This document shows, one piece after another, positions 52,664 to 61,267 of a DNA stretch of 64,000 nucleotides. Each line of letters opens with the position of its first letter. The stretch's first letter is position 1. Position numbers and translations under genes: made by a program. Where the stretch lies: positions 1-64,000 of the forward strand of contig NZ_BMYO01000008.1 in NCBI RefSeq assembly GCF_014652315.1, written 5' to 3'. The notes under the pieces are model-generated. The model was given only the letters and a program-made list of their open reading frames with translations. It had not been told where the DNA came from and searched no databases. Source of the DNA: Jeongeupia chitinilytica. GTDB lineage: Bacteria > Pseudomonadota > Gammaproteobacteria > Burkholderiales > Chitinibacteraceae.

Positions 52664-53842
52664 CTAAAGCTTGTGCGAGTCGTCGCGACCGTCAAAGCCC
52701 GGCAACAGCGCGTCCAGTGGCAGGTCTTTGCTGAAGGCAATGGCCTTGAACAGGTCACCCATTTCCGCCGGGCTGGTGAGTTTCTGCACGGCAGCAACCT
52801 GCGCCAGATAACCGGGATGGTCGGGGCCGAGCGCCGCGAGCTTGTCCAGCAGTCCGGCGCCGAGCAGGTACTGCGCCTGCGGCGCGTAACCTTCCAGCGC
52901 CAGGCCGGCGGCGTCGGCCTCTCGGTAGACGGCCGAGAAGTCGACGTGACAGGTCAGGTCGGTCAGGCCGGGCCAGAAGAACGGGTCGTGCACGGTGTGG
53001 TGGCGGTAGTGGCCGATCAGCGTGCCCATATGCCGTTCCGGGTGGTAGTACTCGGCGTGGGCAAAGCCGTAGTCGAGCCACAGCACCGCACCGGTCGAGA
53101 GCATGCCGGCGACACTGCGGACAAAGGCGTGCATTTCCGGCTGGATTTCGGTGGTGTAGCCATTCGGCAGCTCGAGCGCAGTGGCGAGCGCATGCAGCGG
53201 GCCCGCCGTCAACGGCCGGTCCTGCCAGCCCAGTGCGCCGTCCTGCCGGACGACGCCACGCTCGAACAGCCGGCCGGCGGCGTCGCGGTGGACGAGCGCG
53301 CACGGCATCGCGTCGAGGACTTCGTTGCCGACGACGAAACCGGTGAATGTTTCGGGCAGTGCATCGAGCCATTCGACACGGTCGAGCAGATGCGGTGCGC
53401 TGGTGGCGATCGTGGCGCGCTGGCGTTCGCGCAGCTCGCCCGACAGGTCGACGACGCTGTAGCGGGCCGGCAGCCGGCCGAGTCGTTCGAGGCCGAGCAG
53501 CAGTTGGGCGGCGAGTTTGCCGGTGCCGGCGCCGAATTCGAGCACGTCACCGTGCCGGCCCTGTTCGGCCAGCGCGGCGAGGACTGCGGCGGCAGTGTCG
53601 GCGATGCAGGCGCCGAACAGCGGTGACAGCTCCGGCGCGGTGGTGAAGTCGCCCTCGGCACCGAACTTGGCTGCGCCGCCCGAGTAGTAGCCGAGCCCCG
53701 GGCTGTACAGCGCCAGCCGCATGTAATCGCTGAACGGCAGCCAGCCGCCGGCAGCGAGCAGGGCTTCCTGGATGCGCCCGACCAGTGCGGCGCTGGCGGC
53801 GGCGGCGTCCGCGCCAGGGGCGGGGAGTTGCGGTGTATTCAT
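52664..53842 (-). CDS. MidA/NDUFAF7-family SAM-dependent methyltransferase
   Basis: The 392-aa protein contains the family start LPFSDYMRLALYSPGLGYY near residue 40 and the GDFTTAPELSPLFG segment. The SAM-binding motif is LEFGAGTGKLA near residue 100. The mitochondrial relative NDUFAF7 methylates an arginine of complex I; the bacterial substrate is not established. The ATG is the one giving the family N-terminus. It is divergent from folM, with about 80 bp between starts. Confidence 0.88.
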   Translation of the reverse strand: MNTPQLPAPGADAAAASAALVGRIQEALLAAGGWLPFSDYMRLALYSPGLGYYSGGAAKFGAEGDFTTAPELSPLFGACIADTAAAVLAALAEQGRHGDVLEFGAGTGKLAAQLLLGLERLGRLPARYSVVDLSGELRERQRATIATSAPHLLDRVEWLDALPETFTGFVVGNEVLDAMPCALVHRDAAGRLFERGVVRQDGALGWQDRPLTAGPLHALATALELPNGYTTEIQPEMHAFVRSVAGMLSTGAVLWLDYGFAHAEYYHPERHMGTLIGHYRHHTVHDPFFWPGLTDLTCHVDFSAVYREADAAGLALEGYAPQAQYLLGAGLLDKLAALGPDHPGYLAQVAAVQKLTSPAEMGDLFKAIAFSKDLPLDALLPGFDGRDDSHKL

Positions 53843-53923
53843 GACGACAGCAGAATTCCGGCAAGACAAACGATGATTGTAAAGGCAGCGGTGGCGTCTC
53901 GTCGCCGTGCCCGGGGAGAGGCA

Positions 53924-54664
53924 ATGAGTCAGGAGAGGGTGGTGCTGATCACCGGTGCCGCCCGGCGCGTCGGTGCCGGGCTGGTGCGGTATCTGCACGC
54001 AAGGGGCTGGCGGGTGGTGATCCACTACCGCAGCAACGCCGCCGCGGCCACGGCGCTGGCGACCGAACTGAATGCTGCGCGGGACGGTTCGGCGTTGCCG
54101 GTGCAGCTCGATCTGCTCGACGTGGCGCGTCTGCCCGAGCTGGTTGCCGCGGCGCTGACCGCGTTCGGCCGGCTTGACGCGGTGGTCAACAATGCCTCGG
54201 CGTTCTATCCGACCCCGGTGGGGGGGTTTACCGAGACGGCGTGGGACGAACTGGTCGGTTCCAACCTGAAAGCGCCGTTGTTCCTCGCGCAGGCGGCGGC
54301 GCCCGCGCTGGCGCAAACCGGCGGCTGCATCGTCAGCATTGCCGACATCCATGCCGATCGGCCGCATCCGGGGCTGATGCTGTATACGGTCGCCAAGGCC
54401 GGGCTGGTGGCGATGACGCGTGGGCTGGCGCGGGAGTTGGCGCCGAAGGTCCGCGTCAATGCCGTCGCGCCTGGCGCCAACCTCTGGCCCGACGGTGGCG
54501 AGGTGTTCGATGCGGCCGAACGCGAGCGCATCCTGGGCACGATTCCGCTGGGCCGCACCGGTACGCCGGACGATCTGGCGCAGGCGATCGCCTTCCTGCT
54601 CGACGCACCGTACCTGACCGGCGTGGTGCTGCCGGTCGACGGCGGGCGCAGCGTGGTGTTGTAG
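53924..54664 (+). CDS. folM: Pteridine reductase FolM (short-chain dehydrogenase)
   Basis: The 246-aa NADPH-dependent reductase acts on dihydromonapterin or dihydrofolate. The coenzyme motif TGAARRVG has the T-G-x3-R-x-G form special to pteridine reductases. NNAS and the catalytic YTVAKAG follow, and the Asp-rich GCIVSIADIHADR segment replaces the usual Ser loop. The ATG has GGAGAGG upstream. The extended upstream frame is noise. Confidence 0.88.
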   Translation: MSQERVVLITGAARRVGAGLVRYLHARGWRVVIHYRSNAAAATALATELNAARDGSALPVQLDLLDVARLPELVAAALTAFGRLDAVVNNASAFYPTPVGGFTETAWDELVGSNLKAPLFLAQAAAPALAQTGGCIVSIADIHADRPHPGLMLYTVAKAGLVAMTRGLARELAPKVRVNAVAPGANLWPDGGEVFDAAERERILGTIPLGRTGTPDDLAQAIAFLLDAPYLTGVVLPVDGGRSVVL

Positions 54665-54755
54665 GCGCAGGGCCGTCACGGCGGTAGCCGCACGATGCGA
54701 TTGGCATGCCGGGCCGCTTGTGGCTTCATGGCCGCTTTGAAAAACGGGGCCCTTC

Positions 54756-55190
54756 ATGAGTGGCGAAGTCGAATTGCTCGGTGGCGACGCACACCGGCAG
54801 GCGGTGGCGGACGAAATCGCGACCACCTTGCGTGCGTTCAACGAGGCGGTGCTCGGTGCGTACTCGTTTACGCCGGCCAGCGCGGTGATCCGCGATGACG
54901 AGGGGCGGTTGATTGCCGGCGCGACGGGTTACTACGGACTGGATTGTCTGACCGTCGAAAACGTCTGGGTCGACGATAGCCGGCGGCATCAGGGGCTGGG
55001 CGGCCGGGTGATGCAGGCGCTGGAGGACCACGCCCGCGCGGCCGGCATCCGTCTGGCCCGCCTGGAGACGGCGAGTTTCCAGGCGCGCGGCTTCTATGAA
55101 AAACAGGGCTACACGGTGTTCGGCGAACTCGACGACTATCCGCCCGGGCATCGCTACTTTTTCATGAAGAAGTCGCTGCAGGGCGGCTGA
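54756..55190 (+). CDS. GNAT-family N-acetyltransferase
   Basis: The 144-aa protein has the GNAT core: beta-strands 2 to 4 around GATGYYGLDCLTVENVWVDD, the acetyl-CoA loop RRHQGLGGRVMQ near residue 78, and the closing FYEKQGYTVFGEL. The acceptor substrate is unknown. It follows folM by 91 bp. Confidence 0.85.
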   Translation: MSGEVELLGGDAHRQAVADEIATTLRAFNEAVLGAYSFTPASAVIRDDEGRLIAGATGYYGLDCLTVENVWVDDSRRHQGLGGRVMQALEDHARAAGIRLARLETASFQARGFYEKQGYTVFGELDDYPPGHRYFFMKKSLQGG

Positions 55191-55275
55191 GCCGGCCGAG
55201 CGGCAGCATGGCACGGCGCAGCCGCTCGCAGCAGCCGGCGGAGTGCGGTAAAATCGCCGTCAATTCAATCATCTA

Positions 55276-55300
55276 CGACGGGGCGCGATGCGCCCCGTCG
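55276..55300 (+). promoter_or_regulatory. Perfect hairpin in the ttcA leader
   Basis: CGACGGGGCGC pairs with GCGCCCCGTCG over 11 bp around the loop GAT. It lies about 14 bp after the expected transcription start of a TAAAAT promoter near 55249 and 12 bp before the chosen ttcA start. An upstream in-frame ATG falls at the loop. Confidence 0.7.
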
Positions 55301-55311
55301 GCATTCGGATC

Positions 55312-56256
55312 ATGACCCAGCACACCAGCACCGAAGCCACTGCCGTGGCCGACGCCGAAAAGAAGGCCCAGCTCAACGTCAACAAGCTGACCAAGTGGCT
55401 GCGCCACGCCGTCGGCGACGCGATCAACGATTTCAACATGATCGAGCCGGGCGACAAGATCATGGTCTGTCTTTCGGGAGGCAAGGACAGCTACACGATG
55501 CTCGACATCCTGCTCGGGTTGCAGAGATCGGCACCGATCGATTTTTCGATCGTCGCGGTCAACCTCGACCAGAAGCAGCCGGGCTTTCCAGAACACGTGC
55601 TGCCCGACTACCTGAAAAGCATTGGCGTCGATTACCGCATCATCGAGGAAGACACGTACTCGATCGTCAAGAAGCTGGTGCCCGAGGGCAAGACGACCTG
55701 CAGCCTGTGCTCGCGCCTGCGTCGCGGCATCCTCTACCGCGTGGCCGACGAACTGGGTGCGAGCAAGGTCGCGCTGGGCCACCACCGCGAGGACATCCTC
55801 GAAACGCTGTTCCTGAACATGTTCTACGGCGGCAAGCTCAAGGCGATGCCGCCGAAGCTGGTGTCCGACGACGGCAAGCACGTGGTGATCCGGCCGCTGG
55901 CGTACTGCCGCGAGAAGGACATCGTCCGTTATTCCGAGGCCAAGGGTTTCCCGATCATTCCGTGCAATCTCTGCGGTTCGCAGCCGAACCTGCAGCGTGC
56001 GGTGGTCGGCGACATGATCGCCGACTGGGACAAGCGCTTCCCGGGGCGGATCGAGTCGATGTTCCGTGCGCTCCAGAACGTCGTGCCGAGCCATCTGGCC
56101 GACACCAGTCTGTACGACTTCGTCGGCGCGAAGGCCGACGGCGTTGCGCGTGCCGACGGCGACAAGGCCTTCGATCGCGAGACCTTCAGCGAGCCGAACA
56201 CGATCAACATCCTCGCCAGCAAGCCGGCCGATGCTGGCGGTTGCGGGGACCATTGA
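55312..56256 (+). CDS. ttcA: tRNA 2-thiocytidine biosynthesis protein TtcA
   Basis: The 314-aa ATP-dependent enzyme makes 2-thiocytidine at position 32 of tRNA, using a [4Fe-4S] cluster. The PP-loop is SGGKDSYTMLD near residue 58, and the cluster cysteines are in TTCSLCSRLRRG and NLCGSQPNLQR. The ATG at 55312 is chosen because the alternative at 55288 lies inside a strong hairpin. It overlaps the next gene by one base. Confidence 0.94.
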   Translation: MTQHTSTEATAVADAEKKAQLNVNKLTKWLRHAVGDAINDFNMIEPGDKIMVCLSGGKDSYTMLDILLGLQRSAPIDFSIVAVNLDQKQPGFPEHVLPDYLKSIGVDYRIIEEDTYSIVKKLVPEGKTTCSLCSRLRRGILYRVADELGASKVALGHHREDILETLFLNMFYGGKLKAMPPKLVSDDGKHVVIRPLAYCREKDIVRYSEAKGFPIIPCNLCGSQPNLQRAVVGDMIADWDKRFPGRIESMFRALQNVVPSHLADTSLYDFVGAKADGVARADGDKAFDRETFSEPNTINILASKPADAGGCGDH

Positions 56257-57044
56257 TGCTGTTCCGCTCCAAGCGTTTCTCCAGCCGGCCCGACGACGAT
56301 CTGGTGATCGACATTTCCGAAGAGTTCGGCGTCCGCAAGCTGCACTTCGGTCACGACGATACCCAGAGCGCGATGCGGATCAGCGATCCGCTCGAACTGG
56401 TACTGGCGTACTCGCGCTGCGTGTTCGGTGCGCTGCTGTTCGTGCCGGTGCCGAAGACCATGCTGCTGATCGGCCTCGGTGGCGGCTCGATCGCCAAGTG
56501 GGCGTACGCCAGGCTGCCCGAGACGCGGATCACCTGCATCGAACTGCACCCGCAGGTGATCGCGGTGGCGCGGTCGATGTTCGGCCTGCCCGCCGATGAT
56601 GAACGACTCGAGGTGATCGCAGGCGACGGCGCGGCCCACCTCGTCGGCATGGGCGAAGACAGCTGCGATTTCATCGTCATGGACGCGTATTCGGCGACCG
56701 GCATCGCGCCGCCGCTGGCAACGACCGAGTTCTTCGCCGCCTGCCGCGACCGGCTGACCGACGACGGTGTGCTGGCGGTCAATCTCTGGGGCTCCGACAA
56801 GCGTTTCCAGCAGTACTGCGAGCGGCTGTCCGACATCTTCGACGGCCATTTGCTGCTGCTGCCGGCCCGGCAGAAAGGCAACGTCATCGCCTTCGGCTTC
56901 AGGAAGGGGCTGGGCGAGCCGCGCTGGGAGCAACTGGCGCAGCGTGCCGCCGGACTCGAATCGGCTTACGGCCTTGAATTTGGCGAGTTCGTCACCGATC
57001 TGGCGCGGCTGAATCCGCACAACGACCGCAAGCTTTTCGTCTGA
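56256..57044 (+). CDS. Spermidine-synthase-like protein
   Basis: The 262-aa protein has a Rossmann methyltransferase-like fold with the motif LLIGLGGGSIAKW near residue 70, CIELHPQVIAVAR and the catalytic-region FIVMDAYSATG. It resembles polyamine aminopropyltransferases, but whether it makes spermidine is not clear from the sequence; many such short proteins are of unknown function. Its start overlaps the ttcA stop (TGATG). Confidence 0.8.
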   Translation: MLFRSKRFSSRPDDDLVIDISEEFGVRKLHFGHDDTQSAMRISDPLELVLAYSRCVFGALLFVPVPKTMLLIGLGGGSIAKWAYARLPETRITCIELHPQVIAVARSMFGLPADDERLEVIAGDGAAHLVGMGEDSCDFIVMDAYSATGIAPPLATTEFFAACRDRLTDDGVLAVNLWGSDKRFQQYCERLSDIFDGHLLLLPARQKGNVIAFGFRKGLGEPRWEQLAQRAAGLESAYGLEFGEFVTDLARLNPHNDRKLFV

Positions 57045-57196
57045 TACTGGAAGGAACGCATCCGCCGTTTTTCAGGGGCGCAAGCCGGCAGGCGCAGAGT
57101 TTGCTTGCCCGCGGACCGTCTGCGATGCCGGGGGCGTTCCCAAGGGACGCCGGATGTGGAAAAATCGGTGGTAACAGAAGTTTAAAAGGTAAGACT

Positions 57197-57697
57197 ATGC
57201 TCGACCGTGACGGCTATCGCCCGAACGTCGGCATCATCATCATCAACCGTCAAAACCAGGTGTTCTGGGGCAAGCGCGTGCGCGAGCATTCCTGGCAGTT
57301 TCCGCAGGGCGGCATCAAGCAGGGCGAATCCCCGGAAGAGGCCATGTTCCGTGAACTGATGGAGGAAACGGGGCTCGCACCCGAGCATGTGCAGATCCTC
57401 GGCCGTACCCGTGACTGGTTGAAGTACGATGTGCCGACCCACTGGGTTCGACGCGAATGGCGTGGAACCTACAAGGGCCAGAAGCAGATCTGGTTCCTGT
57501 TGCGGCTGGTGGGCCGCGATTCCGACGTGTGCCTGCGCAAGACCACGCATCCGGAGTTCGATGCCTGGCGCTGGAGCGACTACTGGTCGCCGCTGGAAGC
57601 CGTGATCGACTTCAAGCGTGGCGTCTACGAGGCCGCGTTGTCCGAGCTGGTGCGCTTCATCGGCAGCAGCGAATCGACCCGGCGGATATCCCACTAG
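57197..57697 (+). CDS. rppH: RNA pyrophosphohydrolase RppH
   Basis: The 166-aa Nudix hydrolase removes pyrophosphate from 5' mRNA ends and starts decay. The Nudix box is complete (GGIKQGESPEEAMFRELMEE, then TGL) near residue 37. The N-terminus MLDRDGYRPNVGIIIIN is as in known RppH. An AAGGTAAG site precedes the ATG. Confidence 0.95.
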   Translation: MLDRDGYRPNVGIIIINRQNQVFWGKRVREHSWQFPQGGIKQGESPEEAMFRELMEETGLAPEHVQILGRTRDWLKYDVPTHWVRREWRGTYKGQKQIWFLLRLVGRDSDVCLRKTTHPEFDAWRWSDYWSPLEAVIDFKRGVYEAALSELVRFIGSSESTRRISH

Positions 57698-57735
57698 ATG
57701 ACCATGGCAAAACGGCTGCCGACGCCGCGGACCGC

Positions 57736-59319
57736 ATGAGCGGCCGCGGCGTTTTTCCGTCCGAAGCGCACTGGCGCTCGCTGGCGCTGTTCAACGGCTT
57801 CCGCTTGCTGGCCGCGCTGGCGCTGTTCGCCAGCATCAGCTGGCGCGCGTGGCTGGCGCGTTCGGGCGAGGGCTACGATGCCTTCGTCGGTCTGGCGCTG
57901 ACCGATGTGGTGCTCTCGGTGCTGTTCGGCATCGGCATCTACCGCCGCCGTCCGGCCTTCCAGATCCAGCTGTCGGTGCAGGCGGTGACCGACATCGTGT
58001 TCCTGGTCGCGCTGATGCATCTTCTGGGCGGGATCAAGAGCGGTCTGGGCATCCTGCTGCTGCCGTATCTGGCTGCGGCCGGGCTGATTTCGCGTGGCCG
58101 GATGACGCTGTTCCATGCCGCGATCGCCAGTCTGGCGCTGCTCGGCGAACAGCTTCTGCAGCTTTGGCTCGGTCTGGCGGGAACCGACGACTTCTTCGTC
58201 CCGGCCCTGCTGTGCGTGGCGTGCTTCGCGGTCGCCTGGCTGGCACACCGGCTGGCCGGTTTTGCGCGCGAAAGCGAGGCGCTGGCGCTGCAACGCGGCG
58301 TCGACCTCGAGAATCTCGGCCAGCTCAACGCGCGCATCCTGCAGGACGTCTCCGACGGCGTCATGGTCGTCGATGCGCACGACCAGCTGCGCCAGTTCAA
58401 CGCCCAGGCGCAACGGCTGATCGATGTGCCGCTGGTCGCCGGTCAGGCGATCGGGGCCTTGCCGGTGCTGGCGCAGGCGCTGAAGGTCTGGCGCCGCGAT
58501 CCGGTTGCGCCGACGGCCCTGCTGCAGCTGGAAGGGGCGTACAAGACCTTGCGGCCCCGCTTCGTACCGCTCGGTCCCGATCCGCAAGGCAGCGTGCTCG
58601 TTTACCTCGAGGACATGGACCGGCTGCGGCGCGAAGCCCAGCAACTCAAGCTTGCCGCGCTCGGCCGGCTGACGGCGAATCTGGCACACGAGATCCGCAA
58701 TCCACTCGGTGCGATCAGTCATGCCGGCCAGTTGCTCAAGGAAGAGGCCGGCGACAACCTGCTGATGCAGAAACTGACGCGCATCATCGGCGACAACACC
58801 CGCCGGCTCGAGCGGATGGTCAAGGACGTGCTCGAACTCAACCGCCGCGACCGCGTCGACATGCGGCCCGTGGTGCTCGGACCATGGCTGTCGGCCTTCG
58901 TCGAGGCGTTCCGGCAGACCGAACAGATTGCCGTCGCCATCATCATCGTCTGCCCCGACGACGCCACGATCCGTTTCGATCCGGGTCATCTGCACCAGGT
59001 GCTGTGGAACCTGTTGCGCAACGGCTGGCGCTACTGCAGCAAGCGACAGGACAGTCTGGTCGTCAGCGTGGTGCTCGACGACGGCCACTGGCAGCTCAAT
59101 GTCGACAACGACGGGCCGCCGGTGGCGCGCGATGCGCTGACGCAACTGTTCGAGCCGTTTTTTACCACCGAGTCCAAGGGCACCGGGCTCGGGCTGTATA
59201 TTGCCCGCGAGATCTGCGCCGCCAACGCGGCGCGGCTCGAGTATGTCCCGCAGCCGCCGGATGCCGGTGTGCGCTTTCGTATCGTGTTCGGAATGAACAA
59301 TGGCCAGGAAACCCCGTAA
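57736..59319 (+). CDS. pilS: Sensor histidine kinase PilS
   Basis: The 527-aa membrane kinase controls type IV pilin transcription together with PilR. Six hydrophobic helices fill about residues 18-185. A PAS-like domain (ILQDVSDGVMVVDAHDQL) comes next, then HisKA with the phospho-acceptor in NLAHEIRNPLGAISH near residue 318 and an HATPase with GTGLGLYIAREIC. It overlaps pilR by 20 bases. The pilin gene is not in this window. Confidence 0.93.
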   Translation: MSGRGVFPSEAHWRSLALFNGFRLLAALALFASISWRAWLARSGEGYDAFVGLALTDVVLSVLFGIGIYRRRPAFQIQLSVQAVTDIVFLVALMHLLGGIKSGLGILLLPYLAAAGLISRGRMTLFHAAIASLALLGEQLLQLWLGLAGTDDFFVPALLCVACFAVAWLAHRLAGFARESEALALQRGVDLENLGQLNARILQDVSDGVMVVDAHDQLRQFNAQAQRLIDVPLVAGQAIGALPVLAQALKVWRRDPVAPTALLQLEGAYKTLRPRFVPLGPDPQGSVLVYLEDMDRLRREAQQLKLAALGRLTANLAHEIRNPLGAISHAGQLLKEEAGDNLLMQKLTRIIGDNTRRLERMVKDVLELNRRDRVDMRPVVLGPWLSAFVEAFRQTEQIAVAIIIVCPDDATIRFDPGHLHQVLWNLLRNGWRYCSKRQDSLVVSVVLDDGHWQLNVDNDGPPVARDALTQLFEPFFTTESKGTGLGLYIAREICAANAARLEYVPQPPDAGVRFRIVFGMNNGQETP

Positions 59320-60658
59320 CCATCGCCGCGTCCTCGTCGTCGACGACGAGGTCGATCTTGCCGACCTGCTCGAACTGACGCTGGTCAAACTCGGCCTCGA
59401 CGTCGACAAGGCCAACAATGTCGCGTCGGCGCGGGCACTGCTCGATTCGCGCAACTACGACCTGCTGCTGACCGACATGCGGATGCCCGACGGTGAGGGG
59501 CTGGACCTGATCCGGCACATCCAGTCGGCGCGGCTGGACGTGCCGGCGGCAGTGATCACCGCTTACGGCAGTACCGACAACGCCGTCGCCGCGCTCAAGG
59601 CCGGCGCGTTCGACTATCTGGCCAAGCCGGTGTCGCTCGACCAGCTGCGCACGCTGGTGAAATCCGCGTTGCGGCTCGACGACGATCCGGCCGAGCCGGT
59701 CCGGGTCGATGGCGAGCGGCCGCTGCTGGGCGAATCGGCGGCGATCCGTCAGGTACTCGAACTGGTTGCCAGGCTGGCCCGGAGCCAGGCACCGGTCTAC
59801 GTGACGGGTGAGTCGGGCAGCGGCAAGGAGCGTGCGGCGCGGCTGATCCACGGCGAGTCGGCACGGGCCGACAAGCCCTTCATTGCGGTCAACTGCGGTG
59901 CGATTCCGGAGAATCTGGTCGAGAGCGAGTTCTTCGGTTACCGCAAGGGGGCATTCACCGGCGCCGACAGCGACCGCGACGGCTTTTTCCAGGCCGCGAG
60001 CGGCGGCACGCTGTTCCTCGACGAAGTCGCCGACCTGCCGCTGGCGATGCAGGTCAAGCTGCTGCGCGTGATCCAGGAGCGCAAGGTCCGCAAGGTCGGC
60101 AGTACGGTCGAGGAACCCGTCGATGTGCGACTGATTTCGGCCACGCACCAGAATCTGGCCGACTGCGTCGAAGCGGGCCGATTCCGGTTGGACCTCTATT
60201 ACCGGCTCAACGTGATCGAGCTGAAAATGCCGCCGCTGCGGGAGATGGGCGACGACATCGTGCTGCTGGCGCGGCACATCCTGGCGCGGCTGGCGTCGAA
60301 CAACGGCGTCGAGGTGCCGGAGTTTGCAGCCGAAGCACTGGCAGCGCTGTTGCGTTACCACTTTCCGGGCAACGTGCGCGAACTCGAAAACATGCTCGAG
60401 CGCGCGCTGGCGCTGTCCGACGGCACCACGATCACGCCGTGCGATCTGCAGCTCGACCGCGACGATGTCGCGCTGGGCGATGCGGCGGAAGGCGGCCTGC
60501 AGGGCTATCTGGACCGGCTCGAGAAGCAGGCGATTCTTGAAACCATCGAAAAGACCAACGGCAACCGCACCCAGGCGGCGCGTCTGCTCGGCGTGACCTT
60601 CCGCAGTCTGCGCTACCGGATGGACCGGCTCGGGCTGGCCGGCAAGGGCGAGGCATGA
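59300..60658 (+). CDS. pilR: sigma-54-dependent response regulator PilR
   Basis: The 452-aa NtrC-type regulator has a receiver domain with DDE near residue 15 and the phosphorylated Asp in LLLTDMRMPDGEG near residue 59. The AAA+ domain has Walker A GESGSGKE and sigma-54 loop GAFTGAD, and a Fis-type HTH is near the C-terminus. With PilS it activates pilin promoters. It overlaps ampD by four bases. Confidence 0.94.
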   Translation: MARKPRNHRRVLVVDDEVDLADLLELTLVKLGLDVDKANNVASARALLDSRNYDLLLTDMRMPDGEGLDLIRHIQSARLDVPAAVITAYGSTDNAVAALKAGAFDYLAKPVSLDQLRTLVKSALRLDDDPAEPVRVDGERPLLGESAAIRQVLELVARLARSQAPVYVTGESGSGKERAARLIHGESARADKPFIAVNCGAIPENLVESEFFGYRKGAFTGADSDRDGFFQAASGGTLFLDEVADLPLAMQVKLLRVIQERKVRKVGSTVEEPVDVRLISATHQNLADCVEAGRFRLDLYYRLNVIELKMPPLREMGDDIVLLARHILARLASNNGVEVPEFAAEALAALLRYHFPGNVRELENMLERALALSDGTTITPCDLQLDRDDVALGDAAEGGLQGYLDRLEKQAILETIEKTNGNRTQAARLLGVTFRSLRYRMDRLGLAGKGEA

Positions 60659-61224
60659 GCTGGCAGATCGACGAAGCCGGCTGGTGCGATGCGGCGACGG
60701 TCGTGCCCAGTCCGAACTGCGATGCGCGGCCGGATGGTATCGGGATTTCCCTGCTGGTGGTGCACAACATCAGCCTGCCGGCGGGCCGCTTTCGTGGCGA
60801 CCACGTGCTGCGGCTGTTTACCAACCGCATCGATCCACTGGCCGCACCGGGCTACGACGCGCTGGCGACGCTGCGCGTGTCGGCCCACTTCTTCATCCGC
60901 CGCAACGGCGAGCTCCTGCAGTTCGTGCCGACGGTGGCGCGTGCCTGGCATGCCGGTGTCTCGATGTGGCGCGACCGGCCCGGCTGCAACGACGTGTCGA
61001 TCGGCGTCGAGCTCGAAGGCAGTGACCTCGTGCCGTTCGAGGACATTCAGTACGATGCGCTGATCCGGCTGGCTTCGGCACTGCGGCTGCGCCATCCTTT
61101 GAGGGAGGTGGTCGGCCATTGCGACATCGCACCGTTGCGCAAGACCGATCCGGGACCGTATTTCGACTGGCAGCGAATTCATGCAGCCTTGCCACAGCTC
61201 AAGGCGGACCTGCTTGCCGAGTAA
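60655..61224 (+). CDS. ampD: 1,6-anhydro-N-acetylmuramyl-L-alanine amidase AmpD
   Basis: The 189-aa cytoplasmic zinc amidase cleaves anhydro-muropeptides in cell-wall recycling. Zinc ligands are His in LLVVHNISLP near residue 37, His in VVGHCDIAPLRKTDPG near residue 154, and Asp in the same segment. The start overlaps the pilR stop (ATGA). Loss of AmpD raises AmpC beta-lactamase in other bacteria; no ampC is in this window. Confidence 0.95.
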   Translation: MSWQIDEAGWCDAATVVPSPNCDARPDGIGISLLVVHNISLPAGRFRGDHVLRLFTNRIDPLAAPGYDALATLRVSAHFFIRRNGELLQFVPTVARAWHAGVSMWRDRPGCNDVSIGVELEGSDLVPFEDIQYDALIRLASALRLRHPLREVVGHCDIAPLRKTDPGPYFDWQRIHAALPQLKADLLAE

Positions 61225-61241
61225 GGCGGCGGCGCTATAAT
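61214..61241 (+). promoter_or_regulatory. sigma-70 promoter of kup
   Basis: TTGCCG and a perfect TATAAT are separated by 16 bp, beginning within the ampD end and lying 27 bp before the kup start. Confidence 0.65.
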
Positions 61242-61267
61242 CGGCGGCCAATTTCCAGGGGTGTTCC

